From NCBI GenBank assembly GCA_028023455.1, contig JAQFVV010012442.1:2394903-2458902 (forward strand): DNA of 64,000 nucleotides. Reading direction: 5' to 3'. The notes under the pieces were generated by a model. That model was not told where the DNA came from. It did not search any database and was given only the letters and a program-made list of their open reading frames with translations. This document shows, piece after piece, positions 1 to 11,744 of this stretch. The position numbers were made by a program, and so were the translations under genes. Numbering within the stretch: the first letter of the stretch is position 1; every line of letters begins with the position of its first letter. The DNA is from Epiperipatus broadwayi (Eukaryota; Onychophora; Udeonychophora; Euonychophora; Peripatidae).

Positions 1-1101
1 ATATTTTTATGTTTACTGTAGAAAAACAGATTGACATCTGTTTTTCACATTTTCCATCCTAAATAATGTGCTATCTTTTATTCTTAAATTATATTATATA
101 TGTAAAACCCATCTTAGCTCTTACCACCACCCACATATTTTGTAATAATTTATATATTTTTAGAAGGGCATTGATTAACCAAAATTGAGATGTATTAAAT
201 GTATGGGAAGTAATGAATAATATTAAGTAACATAATGTAAGGGAGGGGGGGATCTTAAGAGCTTAGTTTTATATTTAAGTATAATTATTATTCATGTTTG
301 CTTAACAAAGTCATATCATTATGCTGAATATTTCATAATTTATGGGCAATAAATCTGTTTCGATAATCTTTAACCTTTAGAATTATATTTATATTATATT
401 TTTAAGCATTACGTGCATAAAGGCCTTTTTATTTTTATATATGTTCGTGCTTCTTTCTCACATGCGTGCAGTCAAGCCCCCTCATCATCCTCAATGTCCT
501 TGAATCAGGCTGTAAAACCACCCTGGGGACATCCTTGGTTTTATGTGCATGCTTTATATGGGGATCGCTCTGGAAAATCCAGCCTGATAATGACATAGCC
601 GACCATCATTCATCTCAATACCGACCCTGCCTATGTTGCAGAGGAAATCGGTCAACTTCGTTCTAAGAATTCATGAAGCACACTCCAGGATCCATAATTG
701 GACCAACCCAATCAGCCACCATGCACGCACCGCCTTTCAGTGTTTTAATAGTCACCCAGAAATAGTCATAAGCCGTAATGAGATGATTTCTGTAAACAAA
801 CATATTTCCATTAGTTTAATTTACATATTAATGTGATAGATTTAGTATCGTTTATAGAATTATTCATTATCCACCCTGCGTATTAATTATCTATAACTCC
901 AATTAATCATAATATTGAATGTAACCAAATGTAATATCTGCTTATAAAATTATTGTGTTTTTAATTAAGTAAATGCTCTTTTCATCTCTGGGGGTGTAAT
1001 ATTATTCCAGTAATGTATTCTAATAGCGCTAATTCATTAAATCACACATATATATTATTGGGATAGCCGCAAATCTTATGTTATCAGTAAATATGAATCA
1101 A

Positions 1102-1132
<31 letters not shown>

Positions 1133-1603
1133 ATACTCAGGAGGCTCATGTCGGGTAAGTAACCTGACATAATTTTGTTATTAATAAATCTTAAATATAT
1201 ACATATATCAAACTCGAACTATTGCTTTCTTTTAGTTAAGATAATATATTAAGTTATTAATTATGCTAAATATGACTAGATGATCTCCGCTCAATACATA
1301 ATTAATATGCTAGGTCACGAGCTTTCATTGCTCATAAAATATAGCTAGTTCTTAAGTTATTCTATCATATAAGTTTAGCCTAGAGTCTTTTTGTGTCTCC
1401 GATGATCGATGCCGGCGGTGAGAAGTAAATTAGATTGATGTCATGGGGATTGTTGCTCATAATGTTATAGATCTGGAAAATAGGCAAATAGGGCAGAGTT
1501 CATGAATGTTCCTGACCTGTGTATCTTGTGCATGATTGGATTCGAGGTACTTTTGCCTAAATGCTAGATCTTGCTACGTGAACATACAAATCCGACCGGC
1601 ACA
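1..1603. repeat. Left copy of a ~1.5 kb direct repeat
   Basis: This stretch matches 5605-7118 nearly base for base with an offset of about 5.6 kb, so the two are direct copies; the left one probably begins before the window. Matching stops after the shared word CCGGCACA at 1596-1603. The left copy has about 78 extra bases near 880-960 that the right copy lacks, consistent with a deletion between short TTAATTA repeats. A less A+T-rich island at 460-750 has short open frames on both strands, but none is conserved without stops between the copies. I do not recognise a family. Long terminal repeats of a non-autonomous element, or a segmental duplication, are both possible. Confidence 0.8.
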
Positions 1604-2073
1604 GTTTTTTTTTTCTCCGGTTTTGGCGCATCAATGTAGGGCTTCGAATACAAACACCCATATACCTGAAATAGTAGTAGATAGTGATAGATATAACATA
1701 TGTTTTTAAAAAAAAAAATTTTTTTTGAAAATTTTTTTTTCGGACACCCAGCTTAAAATTTTTTTTGAATATTGGTACACACTTCCTGCAAGTCGTTGTT
1801 AAGATAAATATAAGTATTTTCTCTCAGTATATATATAAAAATATGTTTCAAGTAAATAGTATGTCATATACTCAATATTTTTTTCCACATAAAAATTTTA
1901 AAAGTTTTTTCATTTTCACGAATCTATAAAATAAAATTAATGGCAGTTTTGTTTTGTTTTCGTTCACGTGTATGATTTGAATAATGATGATGTTATATAA
2001 TGTTTTATTCCTTGTCCGTAAATATTTATTACATGTATAATTCTTGTGAGTTTTTTAAAATAAGTAAAGAGAA
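1604..2073. other. A+T-rich spacer with homopolymer tracts
   Basis: Contains runs of A and T around 1607-1616 and 1709-1752. No gene signal is seen. Confidence 0.6.
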
Positions 2074-2385
2074 GTAACAGCTTTTAATGGGCTTTTACTT
2101 TCATATTAATTAAAGATAAAGAAGTGCTTTTCCCAAATAATGTTTATAGTTTTCGTATACATGTAAGATTCCAGTGAAATAAAAAGAGTGACAGCTTTTA
2201 AGGGGCTCTCATTTTTATAAAATAAAATGTGTTTTTTCAAAGAAGTGAATAAGATGTTGTATAATGTTTTTTTTTCTTGTTCATAAATGTGAAATTACAT
2301 GCAGGATGCCCATAAATAAAATAGTGGTAATTTTAAGGGGCCTCCACAGTTATAATAATAAAGTAAAAAGTATGTTTTAAATAGT

Positions 2386-2444
<59 letters not shown>

Positions 2445-3146
2445 TTTCCATAAATGATTTTAATAACATAAAGTATTTTCGAGTTTACAGTATGATAAAA
2501 TAGTGGTAGCTTTTAAGGGGCCTCCACATTTATAATTAAAATAAAGTATGTGTTCTAAATAGTAGCGTTTATATATATAAAAGTTTTCATAAATGATTTT
2601 AAATAACAAAGTATTTTCGAGTTTACAATGTAATAAAATAGTGATAGCTTTTAAGGGGTTTCACATTTAAAATAAAAAGATGATAAAGAAGTGTGTAAGA
2701 TATAGAATAATAATATTGGGATATATAATAAATCTTTTTTCCCATTTTTAATAAATATTTTATAAATAAATATAATATGCCCAAGTTTTGAAATGTGCGC
2801 TAAATAATGATATATAATATTTTTTTTTCATAAATGTTTTAAATAATGATGTTCTATATAATTTTTTAATAAATGTCTCAAATAATAATATTTTCCAAGT
2901 CTGAGAGAATTAAATTAATGACAGCTTTAAAGGGGCTTTCACATTCAAAGATAAAAAGATAATAAAGCAGTATGTGCGCTATATAATAATAATATATAAT
3001 GATTTTTCCATAAATGTTTTAAATAATGATGTTAAATAAAAAAAATTTTCCCTTGAGTAATACATCTGTTAAATAAATATTTTAGATTTATAATATGTCC
3101 AAGTCTGAGAGAGTTAAATAAGTGACAGCTTTTAAAATGCTTTCAC
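2074..3146 (+). repeat. Array of seven short hairpins in degenerate tandem repeats
   Basis: A 24-25 nt motif recurs at 2074-2098, 2188-2212, 2324-2347, 2503-2527, 2641-2664, 2918-2942 and 3122-3146, embedded in loosely repeated A+T-rich sequence with spacings of about 110-280 nt. Each copy has a conserved core TTTTAAGGGG (lightly varied) and ends able to pair. The outer four bases change together: GTAA with TTAC in the first, GTGA with TCAC in several, GTGG with CCAC in the third and fourth. An inner AGC/GCT pairing is present in most. Such compensatory change suggests selection, past or present, on an RNA or cruciform fold. No known family was recognised. Confidence 0.6.
2389..2442. repeat. 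(TA)n microsatellite
   Basis: About 27 uninterrupted TA units inside the hairpin array. Confidence 0.95.
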
Positions 3147-3593
3147 TGTTAAAAATAAAATAAAGATTCTAAATAATCGAAAATGTGCAGAATTTTTTTG
3201 AAATGTTTTAATAATATTTATGCGTATATAACTGCCTCAGAAATAAAATAATGATATTTTTTGTTATACTTTCATTGTCTTATATAAATATGTGCTAAAG
3301 CCATAATAATGTTTTTTTTCTGTCAAAGCTGTAAATGTATAACTATTTAAGTATAGATCTTAGAAAAGTATACAACCCAATAATAGTAGTTCATCTGGTC
3401 AGAACATATAGCCCTATCCTTTTGGCTGGCGCCCGGAAGCAATACCAATATAAATTTTCCAATAAATGATCAAGCTATTAAGTTTAAAAGTAATGATTCA
3501 TAATAAAAGTTATATAGAGTTTTTCCCCCCAAAATATGTGTATCAAGTGTAGCAATGCAATCATTAATTAATCATTTTGTTAAGATGTTTCAG

Positions 3594-3648
3594 GTGCTGA
3601 AGAACAACTCCAAAAACAGACCATGAAAGAAGACATAAAGAAGGCCAG
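3594..3648 (+). CDS. Putative internal exon of a host gene (charged, coiled-coil-like)
   Basis: A 55-nt block is bounded by an acceptor (TTTCAG ending at 3593) and a donor (GTAGAA from 3649). Read with two leading bases it encodes 17 residues without a stop, AEEQLQKQTMKEDIKKA, followed by a split codon AG. The peptide is rich in E, K and Q, as in a coiled-coil or charged tail. The reading phase fits both downstream candidate end exons at 4282 and 5140, each of which supplies the T that completes a serine codon. Upstream exons are not identified and may lie outside the window. The protein family is not recognised. The exon call rests on splice signals and phase only. Confidence 0.5.
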
Positions 3649-4035
3649 GTAGAAGTTATAATAATTTTTATGACATACTTTGAATCAAAGAGTTAATAAT
3701 AAATAATCAGCATAGATATATATGTATTTGTCTTAGTGAGAAACTAGATCTAGAAATAATTAATATTAAATAAAAGGTAGGATAGCAATAATCATTTAAA
3801 TAAATAAAAATTAAGTATGGGAGGGGGAGAATAGAGCAGGGGGGAGAGTGTAGAATGAGGGAGGAGAAGCTGGACAGATAGAACATGACAACATGGATAT
3901 GTAATGATAAATGATTTAAGACTTTAATAATTTGTATATATTATATCATAGTATAGTTTTATTATTATTTTATTTTATTCAGTTAACCAAGCAGTTTTTT
4001 TTTTTGGAGACAGTGAAAAATTTTTCTAGTAACAT

Positions 4036-4185
4036 AGCAGAGAGGGCATTCTATCATAAATAAAAGTCGTAAAATTTATAATATAGCAGAGAATTAGGGT
4101 ATTCTATCATAAATGAAAGTCATAAAATTTCTAATAAAGCAGAGAGTTAGGGTATTCTATCATAAATGAAAGTCATAAAATTCCT
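4036..4185. repeat. Three tandem units of ~50 bp
   Basis: Units start near 4036, 4085 and 4138 and share the words AGCAGAGA and ATTCTATCATAAAT. It lies in the putative intron between the exons at 3594 and 4282. Confidence 0.85.
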
Positions 4186-4281
4186 TTTAGATACATCGCC
4201 AATCCAAAGTTGTTCTTTAGTTATCTGGACATCAAGTAAAAGCTTTTTTTTCTTTTTTAAACATTTTTTTCACTTTTTCAG

Positions 4282-4312
4282 TAAGTTCGGGAAAATGAAG
4301 CAGATGATCTGA
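4282..4312 (+). CDS. Putative terminal exon, version 1
   Basis: A long pyrimidine tract ends in TTTTTCAG at 4281. The following bases, joined in phase to the exon ending at 3648, read S-KFGKMKQMI and then TGA at 4310-4312. The downstream sequence would be 3' UTR; an AATAAA is present near 4560. The bases straddling the acceptor also spell GTAAGT, so a donor on the plus strand is an alternative reading, but the sequence before it is a poly-T tract that could not be coding. Confidence 0.4.
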
Positions 4313-5139
4313 TGCTCAGATCTTGCTTCACAGACCACATCCAATCTCCTACCACCTAACTGTATTCAAACCGGCCTATATGCATGTAAATACGTAGCTA
4401 ATAATATATATATTTCTTTTGGTTAATATTATAACATAAATCATGTAAACACGTATGTATTTTAATTTAAAATTTTATTTAATAATAATATTCTCATGTG
4501 TATGCGGATGTAAATAATAAATATCTATATATTTCAGTGTAGGAGATTGTGAATATATTAATAAAGTTATATTATATATAAGGTATTATATATGAAACTT
4601 ATTATTTTTTCATATATAATTTTATAGTCAGAAATGATGCAATCTTATTAGAAAGTCTCTTGAAAAACAATTACCCAGAAGACCCCTTAGATTAAAGTAA
4701 AAGATTACGAATTGGTAATAATAAAATAAACCCATTAGTGGAAATTGTCCATGCTAGCTTGTTTTAAAATCATAAGATATATTTTAAAACAATCGTTTGA
4801 GAAACTGATAACAAACTTGCATTGTTTCAAACATCTTACTAGATAAGAGTATCCGGTCAAACTATTCCAAATGAAACTTAAGTGCTTAAACTGCCTCAGG
4901 TCCAGCAGTAGTTGCTAAGTTACAGCTTCAAAATAAAAGTATATATACTGCTGGATTTGGATCCACAAAGGGGGGAGACCACTAAATAACTATGTTGTTA
5001 TACATATTCCATGCCAGTTTTAATTCTCACACAATGTGTCATGAGTAGGGGAAATTGCACCTTTTCCCTCTGTTCTAATATGCTGTTCCATGAATGAAGC
5101 TCTGCATCCCGTACTAATGAACTTTGTGTATTTCTCCAG
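4313..5139. other. Putative 3' UTR / intron, no other gene
   Basis: A+T-rich sequence with an AATAAA near 4560. Just before 5139 there is a TACTAAT branch-point-like word at 5112-5118 and the pyrimidine tract leading to the acceptor at 5139. Confidence 0.4.
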
Positions 5140-5167
5140 TGAAAATGAAATGCTGATTCTCAAATAA
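5140..5167 (+). CDS. Putative terminal exon, version 2 (alternative end)
   Basis: The acceptor TTTCTCCAG ends at 5139 and is preceded by a branch-point-like TACTAAT about 25 nt upstream. Joined in phase to 3648 it reads S-ENEMLILK and then TAA at 5165-5167. It begins with the same T that completes a serine codon as the exon at 4282, so the two could be mutually exclusive ends of one protein. Evidence is splice signals and phase; the peptide itself is too short to identify. Confidence 0.3.
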
Positions 5168-5604
5168 TAATGCTACCCTAGATCTAGTGAAACAATACCG
5201 ATGGACTGACTCCTAATGAAATTGTTCTTCCAAATAAGAAAGGTAAATGAACTTTGACCACTTATAATTATTAAATCCTGCCTTCTCTGTAATATTTATA
5301 TTTTAATCACCTATTTTAAATGTCTTCAAAATATGTATTCATATAACTCTATATAACTAATCTATATTAAGCCTCCTATAAAATGTTTTTCCTTTTCTTT
5401 TAATTACAAGCGGCAAATAATTTTCATTTACATTTATGTACCTATATTTTAAAAGATGCCAATAGTATTCTAAAATCGCAAGCATATAATTCATTTTTCG
5501 TTTCCCCACCCATCATTTACCGGGTGAATAATTTATAATTTGATCAAAATAAGTCTTATTTGACTTGCACAGGTGCTCATGATTTTAGATAAATAAACTA
5601 ATTT
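5168..5604. other. A+T-rich stretch without a recognised gene
   Basis: There is nothing beyond a possible donor-like GTAAAT at 5240 and poly-A-like runs. Confidence 0.5.
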
Positions 5605-7118
5605 AATTTTTATGTTTACTGTAGATAAACAGATTGACATCTGTTTTTCACATTTTCCATTCTAAATAATGCGCTATCTTTTATTCTTAAATTATATTAT
5701 ATATGTAAAACCCATCTTAGCTATTACCACCACCCACTTATTTTGTAATAATTTATATATTTTCATAAGAGCATTGATTAACCAAAATTGAGATGTATTA
5801 AATGTATGGTAAGTGATGAATAATATTAAGTAACATAGTGTAAGGGAGGGGGGGATCTTAATAGCTTAGTTTTATATTTAAGTATAATTATTATCCATGT
5901 TTGCTTAACGAAGCCATATCATTATGCTGAATATTTCATAATTTATGGGCAATAAATCTGTTTCGATAATCTTTAACCCTTAGAATTGTATTTATATTAT
6001 ATTATTAAGTGTTACGTGCATAAAGGCCATTTCGTTTTTATATATGTTCGTGCTTCTTTTTCACATGGAGGTATCCGCACAGTCGAGCCCCTTCATTGTC
6101 CTCAATGTCCATGAACCAGGCTGTAAAACCACCCTGAGGACATCCTTGGTCTTATGTGCATGCTTTATACGGGGATCGCTCTGGAAAATCCAGCCCGATA
6201 ATGACATAGCCGACCGTTATTCGTCTCAATACCAACCCTGCTTACATTGCAGAGGAAATCGGTCAACTTCGTTCTTAGAATTCACGAAGCACACTCCAGG
6301 ATCCATAATTGGACCAACCCAAGCAGCTGCCATGCATGCACCACTTTTCAGTGTCTTATTAGTCACCCAGAAATAGTCATAAGCTGTAATGAGATGATTT
6401 CTGTAAACAGATATATTTCCATTAGTTTAATATACATATTAATGCGATAGATTTAGTATCATTTATAGAATTACTCATTATCCACCCCATGCATTAATTA
6501 AGTAAATGCTCTTTTCATCTGTGGGGGTGTAATAGTATTCCAGTAATGTATTATAATAGTGCTAATTCATTAAATCACACATATATGTTATTGGCATAGC
6601 CGCAAATCTTATGTTATTGTTAAATATGAATCAAACACACATATATATAATACTCAGGAGGCTCATGTTGGGTAAGTAACCCGACATAATTTTGTTATTA
6701 ATAAATCTTAAATATATACATATATCAAACTCGAACCATTGCTTTCTTTTAGTTAAGATAATATATTAAGTTATTACTTATGCTAAATATGACTAGATAA
6801 TCTCCGCTCAATACATAATTAAGATGCTAGATTACAAGCTTTCATTGCTCATAAAATATAGCTAGTTATTAAGTTATTCTATCATATAAGTTTAGCCTAG
6901 TCTTTATGTGTCTCCGATGATCAATGCCAGCGGTGAGAAGTAAATTAGATCAATGTCATCGGGATTGTTGCTCATAATGTTATAGATCTGGAAAATAGGC
7001 AAATAGAGCAGAGTTCATGAATGTTACTGACCTGTGTATCTTGCGCACGATTGGATTCAAGGTACTTTTGCCTAGATGCTAGATCTTGTTACGTGAACAT
7101 ACAAATCTGACCGGCACA
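5605..7118. repeat. Right copy of the ~1.5 kb direct repeat
   Basis: Direct copy of 1-1603. Differences are scattered substitutions, a shorter CA/TA tract near 6635 and loss of about 78 bases near 6490. An open frame at 6044-6376 (110 codons) covers the less A+T-rich island but is disrupted in the left copy, so it is not supported as a gene. The end at 7118 abuts a short TA run. Confidence 0.8.
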
Positions 7119-8640
7119 ATATATATATATATATATAGTAACCAAAAAGTCTGATCACATCACAACAAAATTAATGATATAACATGAAATTGTTATGATC
7201 TAATCTGGTCATGGTCAGGGTACACCGCGAAGACCCATCGTACCATTTTATGAAAGTACATTAGACAAATTATAAATATGTAATTTTATTATCCGTCAAA
7301 ACTTTAATCTGCGATTTTTCATTGCATGAGACTTTATGGCTGACTATGGACAAGATGGTATAATTTGTGGAACTACCAGAGGTTATTCTTTAAGAGTGAC
7401 ATGTATGATTTTGGTACAAATGCTAGTCTAGGTATGAGCTTTGCAATAATAAGTAAGTATGGAAAACTTCGGTTCTTTATCTATAAACTTACCTTTATAA
7501 TTTAATAAATAGCAGTAAGACTCTTGTTATATTTATGAATGACAATTATAACATTAAGCAAATAAATTCAATTATATCATTACCTGGAAAATCTGTTTAT
7601 AAGTTTATAAAATCAATCAATTTTGTATCGTCTACTAGAATCAACAGCACAAAGCTAAAGTAATGGAAAAGAGATTTTATTATATCTTACACATCATAAA
7701 TTACCAAGGACAAAAACATTCAAATGTTTTCTCAGATTATTATTAAAACTCTTATGTTTTTTTGACAACAGCCTGTACTCCAACAAATGTTCTGTTCAAG
7801 ATATAGGATTTCTGTTTTTATGAATGACAAATAGCAAGGGCACAGTAAATTTAATTATAAATTAATATTTATTTACAATTTTATGATTAACAAATAATTG
7901 ATATAAAATGTTTAATATAATAAATAGATACATAAATAAACAAATAAATAAATAACATAAATAAAATATCATTCCATTTGTTTTCTTCAATAAATATATC
8001 ATAGGCACAGTTTTATAAAAGCCTAATCATAAATTTTATTATAATTTGATCTAATTTTTGCTTTGAGAAAAATATACTGTAATTCAACATCAAATCATGA
8101 AATACCCAATGTGTCAGTTCCAGAACCAATAAACATATACTATAAATCTATAATAATATAATAAATAATATTATATTTGCAGGAATTAGCTATTGCAGGA
8201 ATTATTTATAATGCAATGCTAAACCAAAGTGAAAATTCAAACTTCAGTTCAGATAAAATATTAATTAACAAACAGTTAATCATTATGAGGATAATTTAGA
8301 TAAGATGCCTGGCTACACTTTATGAGTGAACTTATAAGTTATACTTATAGATGTAAGAAGATGATTTTATCATAATAATACAAAATACTTTGCCCACAAC
8401 TTCCATTTATGAAGTAAAATGATATTCCTGTGGTTGCATTCATCTACACATAGGAATGATACAACACTGAGTGTCCTGTGGGTTTATACACCCCATGAAG
8501 CAATAAATATAATTACACAATTCTGTGAATTAACCACCATCACAGGAATGAGTGTAAAAATACAGAAATTGGCAAATAATTAATGTGTGGATTAACCACC
8601 AGCACAGACTAATGCCATTTAACTTTGTAAAGTGATATTA
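7119..8640. other. A+T-rich intergenic sequence
   Basis: No coding, RNA or repeat signal stands out apart from a TA run at 7120-7138 and a slightly less A+T-rich patch at 7210-7250. Confidence 0.5.
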
Positions 8641-8649
8641 ATATTTACT

Positions 8650-9263
8650 TCATATTTAAAGTGCAAATCATCATCCTCAGTTATTCTGACAATTCAGAAA
8701 AAACACTAAAAGAAGAGGATAGAATTGACAATTCCTCTTTTAATAGAGTAATTTTACCTTATATTAAAAGGGTTACTGATAAAATCAGTAGAAGACTATC
8801 TTGTTTTAATAAAAGACTACTTTTTCTATTGGCAAAAAAATTGGTAATTTTTTATATAAATCTAAAGACAGAATATTTTTGGAACACCAAGGAGTTTATG
8901 AAATTCCATGTTTGCACAAGAAGCTATGTGGGTCAGTCTAATAAATGAATCAATGTAAGAATTAAGGAATATAGAAATGCTTTTAATCAAAAAATTAGCA
9001 CATCAGTTTTTACTTTCTATTTTTTAGAAATTGGTCACAAACCTGATTTTGACAATACAAAAATACTTGCTAATTTGGAAAGATATGATTTAAGAACCAT
9101 AAGAGAATCAATTAAAATATTAAAGAGATATATTGGTTTAAATAGGGCTGACGAAGCACAACATATTTCAGCTATGTGGAAACCTCTCATTTTATCGAAT
9201 ATTAAGTTAAAATTAATTGGTGAAAAAACAAACATTTTGATAAGCCTCATTTATGAATGCTGA
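8650..9263 (+). pseudogene. Penelope-like element relic: C-terminal GIY-YIG endonuclease
   Basis: The first open part runs to a stop at 8946-8948; reading continues in the same general product to about 9260 with frame changes. Around 8900-8950 the peptide contains the GIY-YIG hallmark as a decayed EIPC...SYVGQSN followed by the conserved arginine in NVRIKEY. Downstream, IGHKPDFDN and the segment RTIRESIKILKR give the conserved histidine-glycine and catalytic glutamate regions, and it ends in a MWKPL-like tail. This is the arrangement at the end of PLE polyproteins. The reverse transcriptase part is missing, so the copy is 5'-truncated as well as frameshifted. Confidence 0.75.
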
Positions 9264-9480
9264 ACTATTTCAAGTTGAATCTCATTTCTCATCTCATACG
9301 GAATCACATTATTGTTTGTGATCTAACGACTTTTCTTTCAAAAGATAACCTTGATAATGGTGGTTGCTAATTTGTCGAAATATTGGATTGTAATGCAAAA
9401 TAATACATGGTTTATTCCCAAAAAATATTAATTTATCTACATCATACAGCCGTAAAAACATTATATATATATATATATAT
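9264..9480 (+). repeat. PLE 3' flank
   Basis: Sequence after the endonuclease relic ends near a GTCGAAATATTGG word at 9377-9389, typical of the terminal repeats of PLEs, followed by a TA run at 9460-9483. A hammerhead-like CTTGATAATGG precedes it but lacks a convincing stem II. Confidence 0.35.
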
Positions 9481-9483
9481 ATA

Positions 9484-10722
9484 TTCTCTACCTAAAAAAA
9501 GAAAAGAAGAGAGCACAATCAATTCTAATTAAACATATAACTATCGGAGACTCTTAATCATCCTGATGAGGATAATAAAAATGATCATTCTGCTAAGCTC
9601 AGTGTGTTATTAGTTATAATAGTGTTTACTACAGAGACATGTATTAAAATATAAGGAAATTAAAATAAATGAGGAAAGCATAATATTATAATATAAACAA
9701 ATAAATTAAGAAGAGGAGAAATAACATTCATTCTTATACACTATTATTAAAGTTAATAAACCTTCCCATATTGAAATGCATCTCCCAAGTAGTATAGATA
9801 GTTTGCATGACATATAAAATCTTATAATAATTTTCTTTTGTTATTCTTTCTTAAATTATCTTGACAAATCGATGTTAATCACCAGTTCATTTTCTTGTTA
9901 CATCTGATCTGAAATACTCTTCTAGAGTAAAAGCCAATTTACTTATCTTATATTACTATGAACTATAATTAATTCCTTAATACTACACTATTGACTTTTA
10001 CAATAATAAAATTAATGTAAATATTAATGAAATGATATATAATGATCACAGAGTTCTTTCTTTACAAATAAAATGTAAGTCAAATGACTATAAAATACTT
10101 TAAGTAGCATAATAACAAATTGTCAATTAATAAGAAACACATGTATTCAAAAAAATTGCATAAAATTTTATAAATTAAAGTGGACATAAATAGCATAGGC
10201 AAATATTACTGAATATAATACTGATAAATACTTTGGCATTTGAAAAACTTCATAATGAAATTGTTATATCATAATATTTAAAAACTATTAAGAGGTTCTT
10301 ATAAACCATATATTGGCTATTATCCATAATGAAATAAATTAAGTATTAATTTATACTACTCATAAATGTAAAAATATGTGTATCTTTACCTGGAAATATC
10401 TCATATCTTATTTTAAATTAATAATAAGAAATATATATATAATTTTATCTTCTTTATCATAAAAGTAAATGAATAATTATGTCATATAATTAAAGAAAAC
10501 ACCTTGGCATAAAATTAAAATAATATATAATAAAAATAAAATAAATCATTATTATTATTTTTTAAAATACACATAGTTCCTGATCCAAGTCTTTCAGTGG
10601 TGAGCTAACCATTGGGGGGGAAAAGTCCTCTTTTCCATGAATTATTTCTAGAATCAATGCATCCATATCTTATCATATTTTATAACAATAAAGCACTTAT
10701 GGCATTCTTTTTTTCCTCATTT
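9484..10722. other. A+T-rich intergenic sequence
   Basis: No recognisable genes or repeats, apart from a poly-G word at 10613-10620 that may belong to the tail of the adjoining SINE. Confidence 0.5.
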
Positions 10723-10835
10723 GTCATAGCATCAGGCAGGAAGTGAACCCACTAACCCGGGACAACTGCTTGTAAAACAAAACAAGCAGCTGTCACTGAC
10801 CTCTCAACCACCAATGCTTGATGGCACTTATGACA
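10723..10835 (-). mobile_element. tRNA-derived SINE, copy 1
   Basis: On the minus strand the order is an A-box-like GGTGGTTGAGAGGTCAGTG, a variable middle, CCCGGGTTAGTGGGTTCAC containing a B-box-like word, then CCTGATGCTATGACA. The same blocks recur at 11491-11555 and 12206-12312, defining a family. The tail continues into A+T-rich DNA. Confidence 0.7.
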
Positions 10836-11490
10836 TTCCAGAGACAAACACTACAAAATAGCAACATTTAACAAACAATTTCTGCAAAAGATTTTGGATC
10901 CATTTATCAACTCATAAGTTAATTCAAAGAATTAGCTTTATCTTGTTTTAATATTTTTTTTAACTCCGGCAGCAAATATTATCAGAAATATTTTCATTAA
11001 ATTGGTCCATGATTATACATTGGAAAATGAACAGTTTCTTCATTTTAAAATTCACATTTAAAATTTTTTAAACATATTTTCTATACATTTGAGAGTATTT
11101 AATGACAGCAATTAAGAAATTACTATTCACTTTAAAAGTCCACAATTTAAATAGGACAATTTTTTGTATTTCATAATAATAATATACATTGAAATTATAT
11201 CTTCTTGTGGAAAACATTAATATATTTATCTCAAAATAAAGTTCATCTTATTTTATCAAGTATTGTCAGCATTTTAAAGACGTTATCAAGATAACACTTT
11301 TAAAAAATGAAATCAGCATTTTAAAGTCTTTATCAAGATAACACTTTAAAAAATGAAATAATAACTTAGATATTCAGGAAATTAGCATTTTAACATTAAC
11401 TATTGTCAATTTCCATTGTAGAATTTTTTAAAATTAAATGTCAAAAGCTTCTCCATAGTACATTTGAATTTTATTTCACTAAACATAAAA
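10836..11490. other. A+T-rich spacer with a two-unit tandem repeat
   Basis: A 46-bp unit beginning CAGCATTTTAAAG occurs at 11268 and 11314. Nothing else is recognised. Confidence 0.6.
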
Positions 11491-11555
11491 AATAGCAGTT
11501 GTCCCGGGTTAGCAGGTTCGCTTCCCGGCTGATGCTATGACACATGAGAACATAA
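11491..11555 (+). mobile_element. tRNA-derived SINE, copy 2 (5'-truncated)
   Basis: Retains the B-box half: AGTTGTCCCGGGTTAGCAGG then TTCGCTTCCC and GATGCTATGACA. The A-box half is missing. Confidence 0.65.
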
Positions 11556-11744
11556 AAAAATATTAAATAGAAATGGTCCAGTACAATGTTTATTATGATT
11601 TTAAAAGATAATGCAAAACATCTTATCTTTTTAGTCTGTACATTTTCATTCCAGGCATGGTTGGATAAAATGAACTAATAAAAGGCAACAATTTCCTTTA
11701 GGCATTTTGTTACTTTCTTTAGAAATTTCTAGATTAGGTTAAGG

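Noticed and set aside
6044-6376. 110-codon open frame in the right copy of the direct repeat
   Set aside because: The matching part of the left copy is split by stops and shifts, and neither strand gives a recognised protein; treated as non-coding repeat.
9355-9395. Hammerhead ribozyme at the 3' flank of the first PLE
   Set aside because: A CTTGATAATGG word and CGAAATATTGG are present, but no paired stem II joins them.
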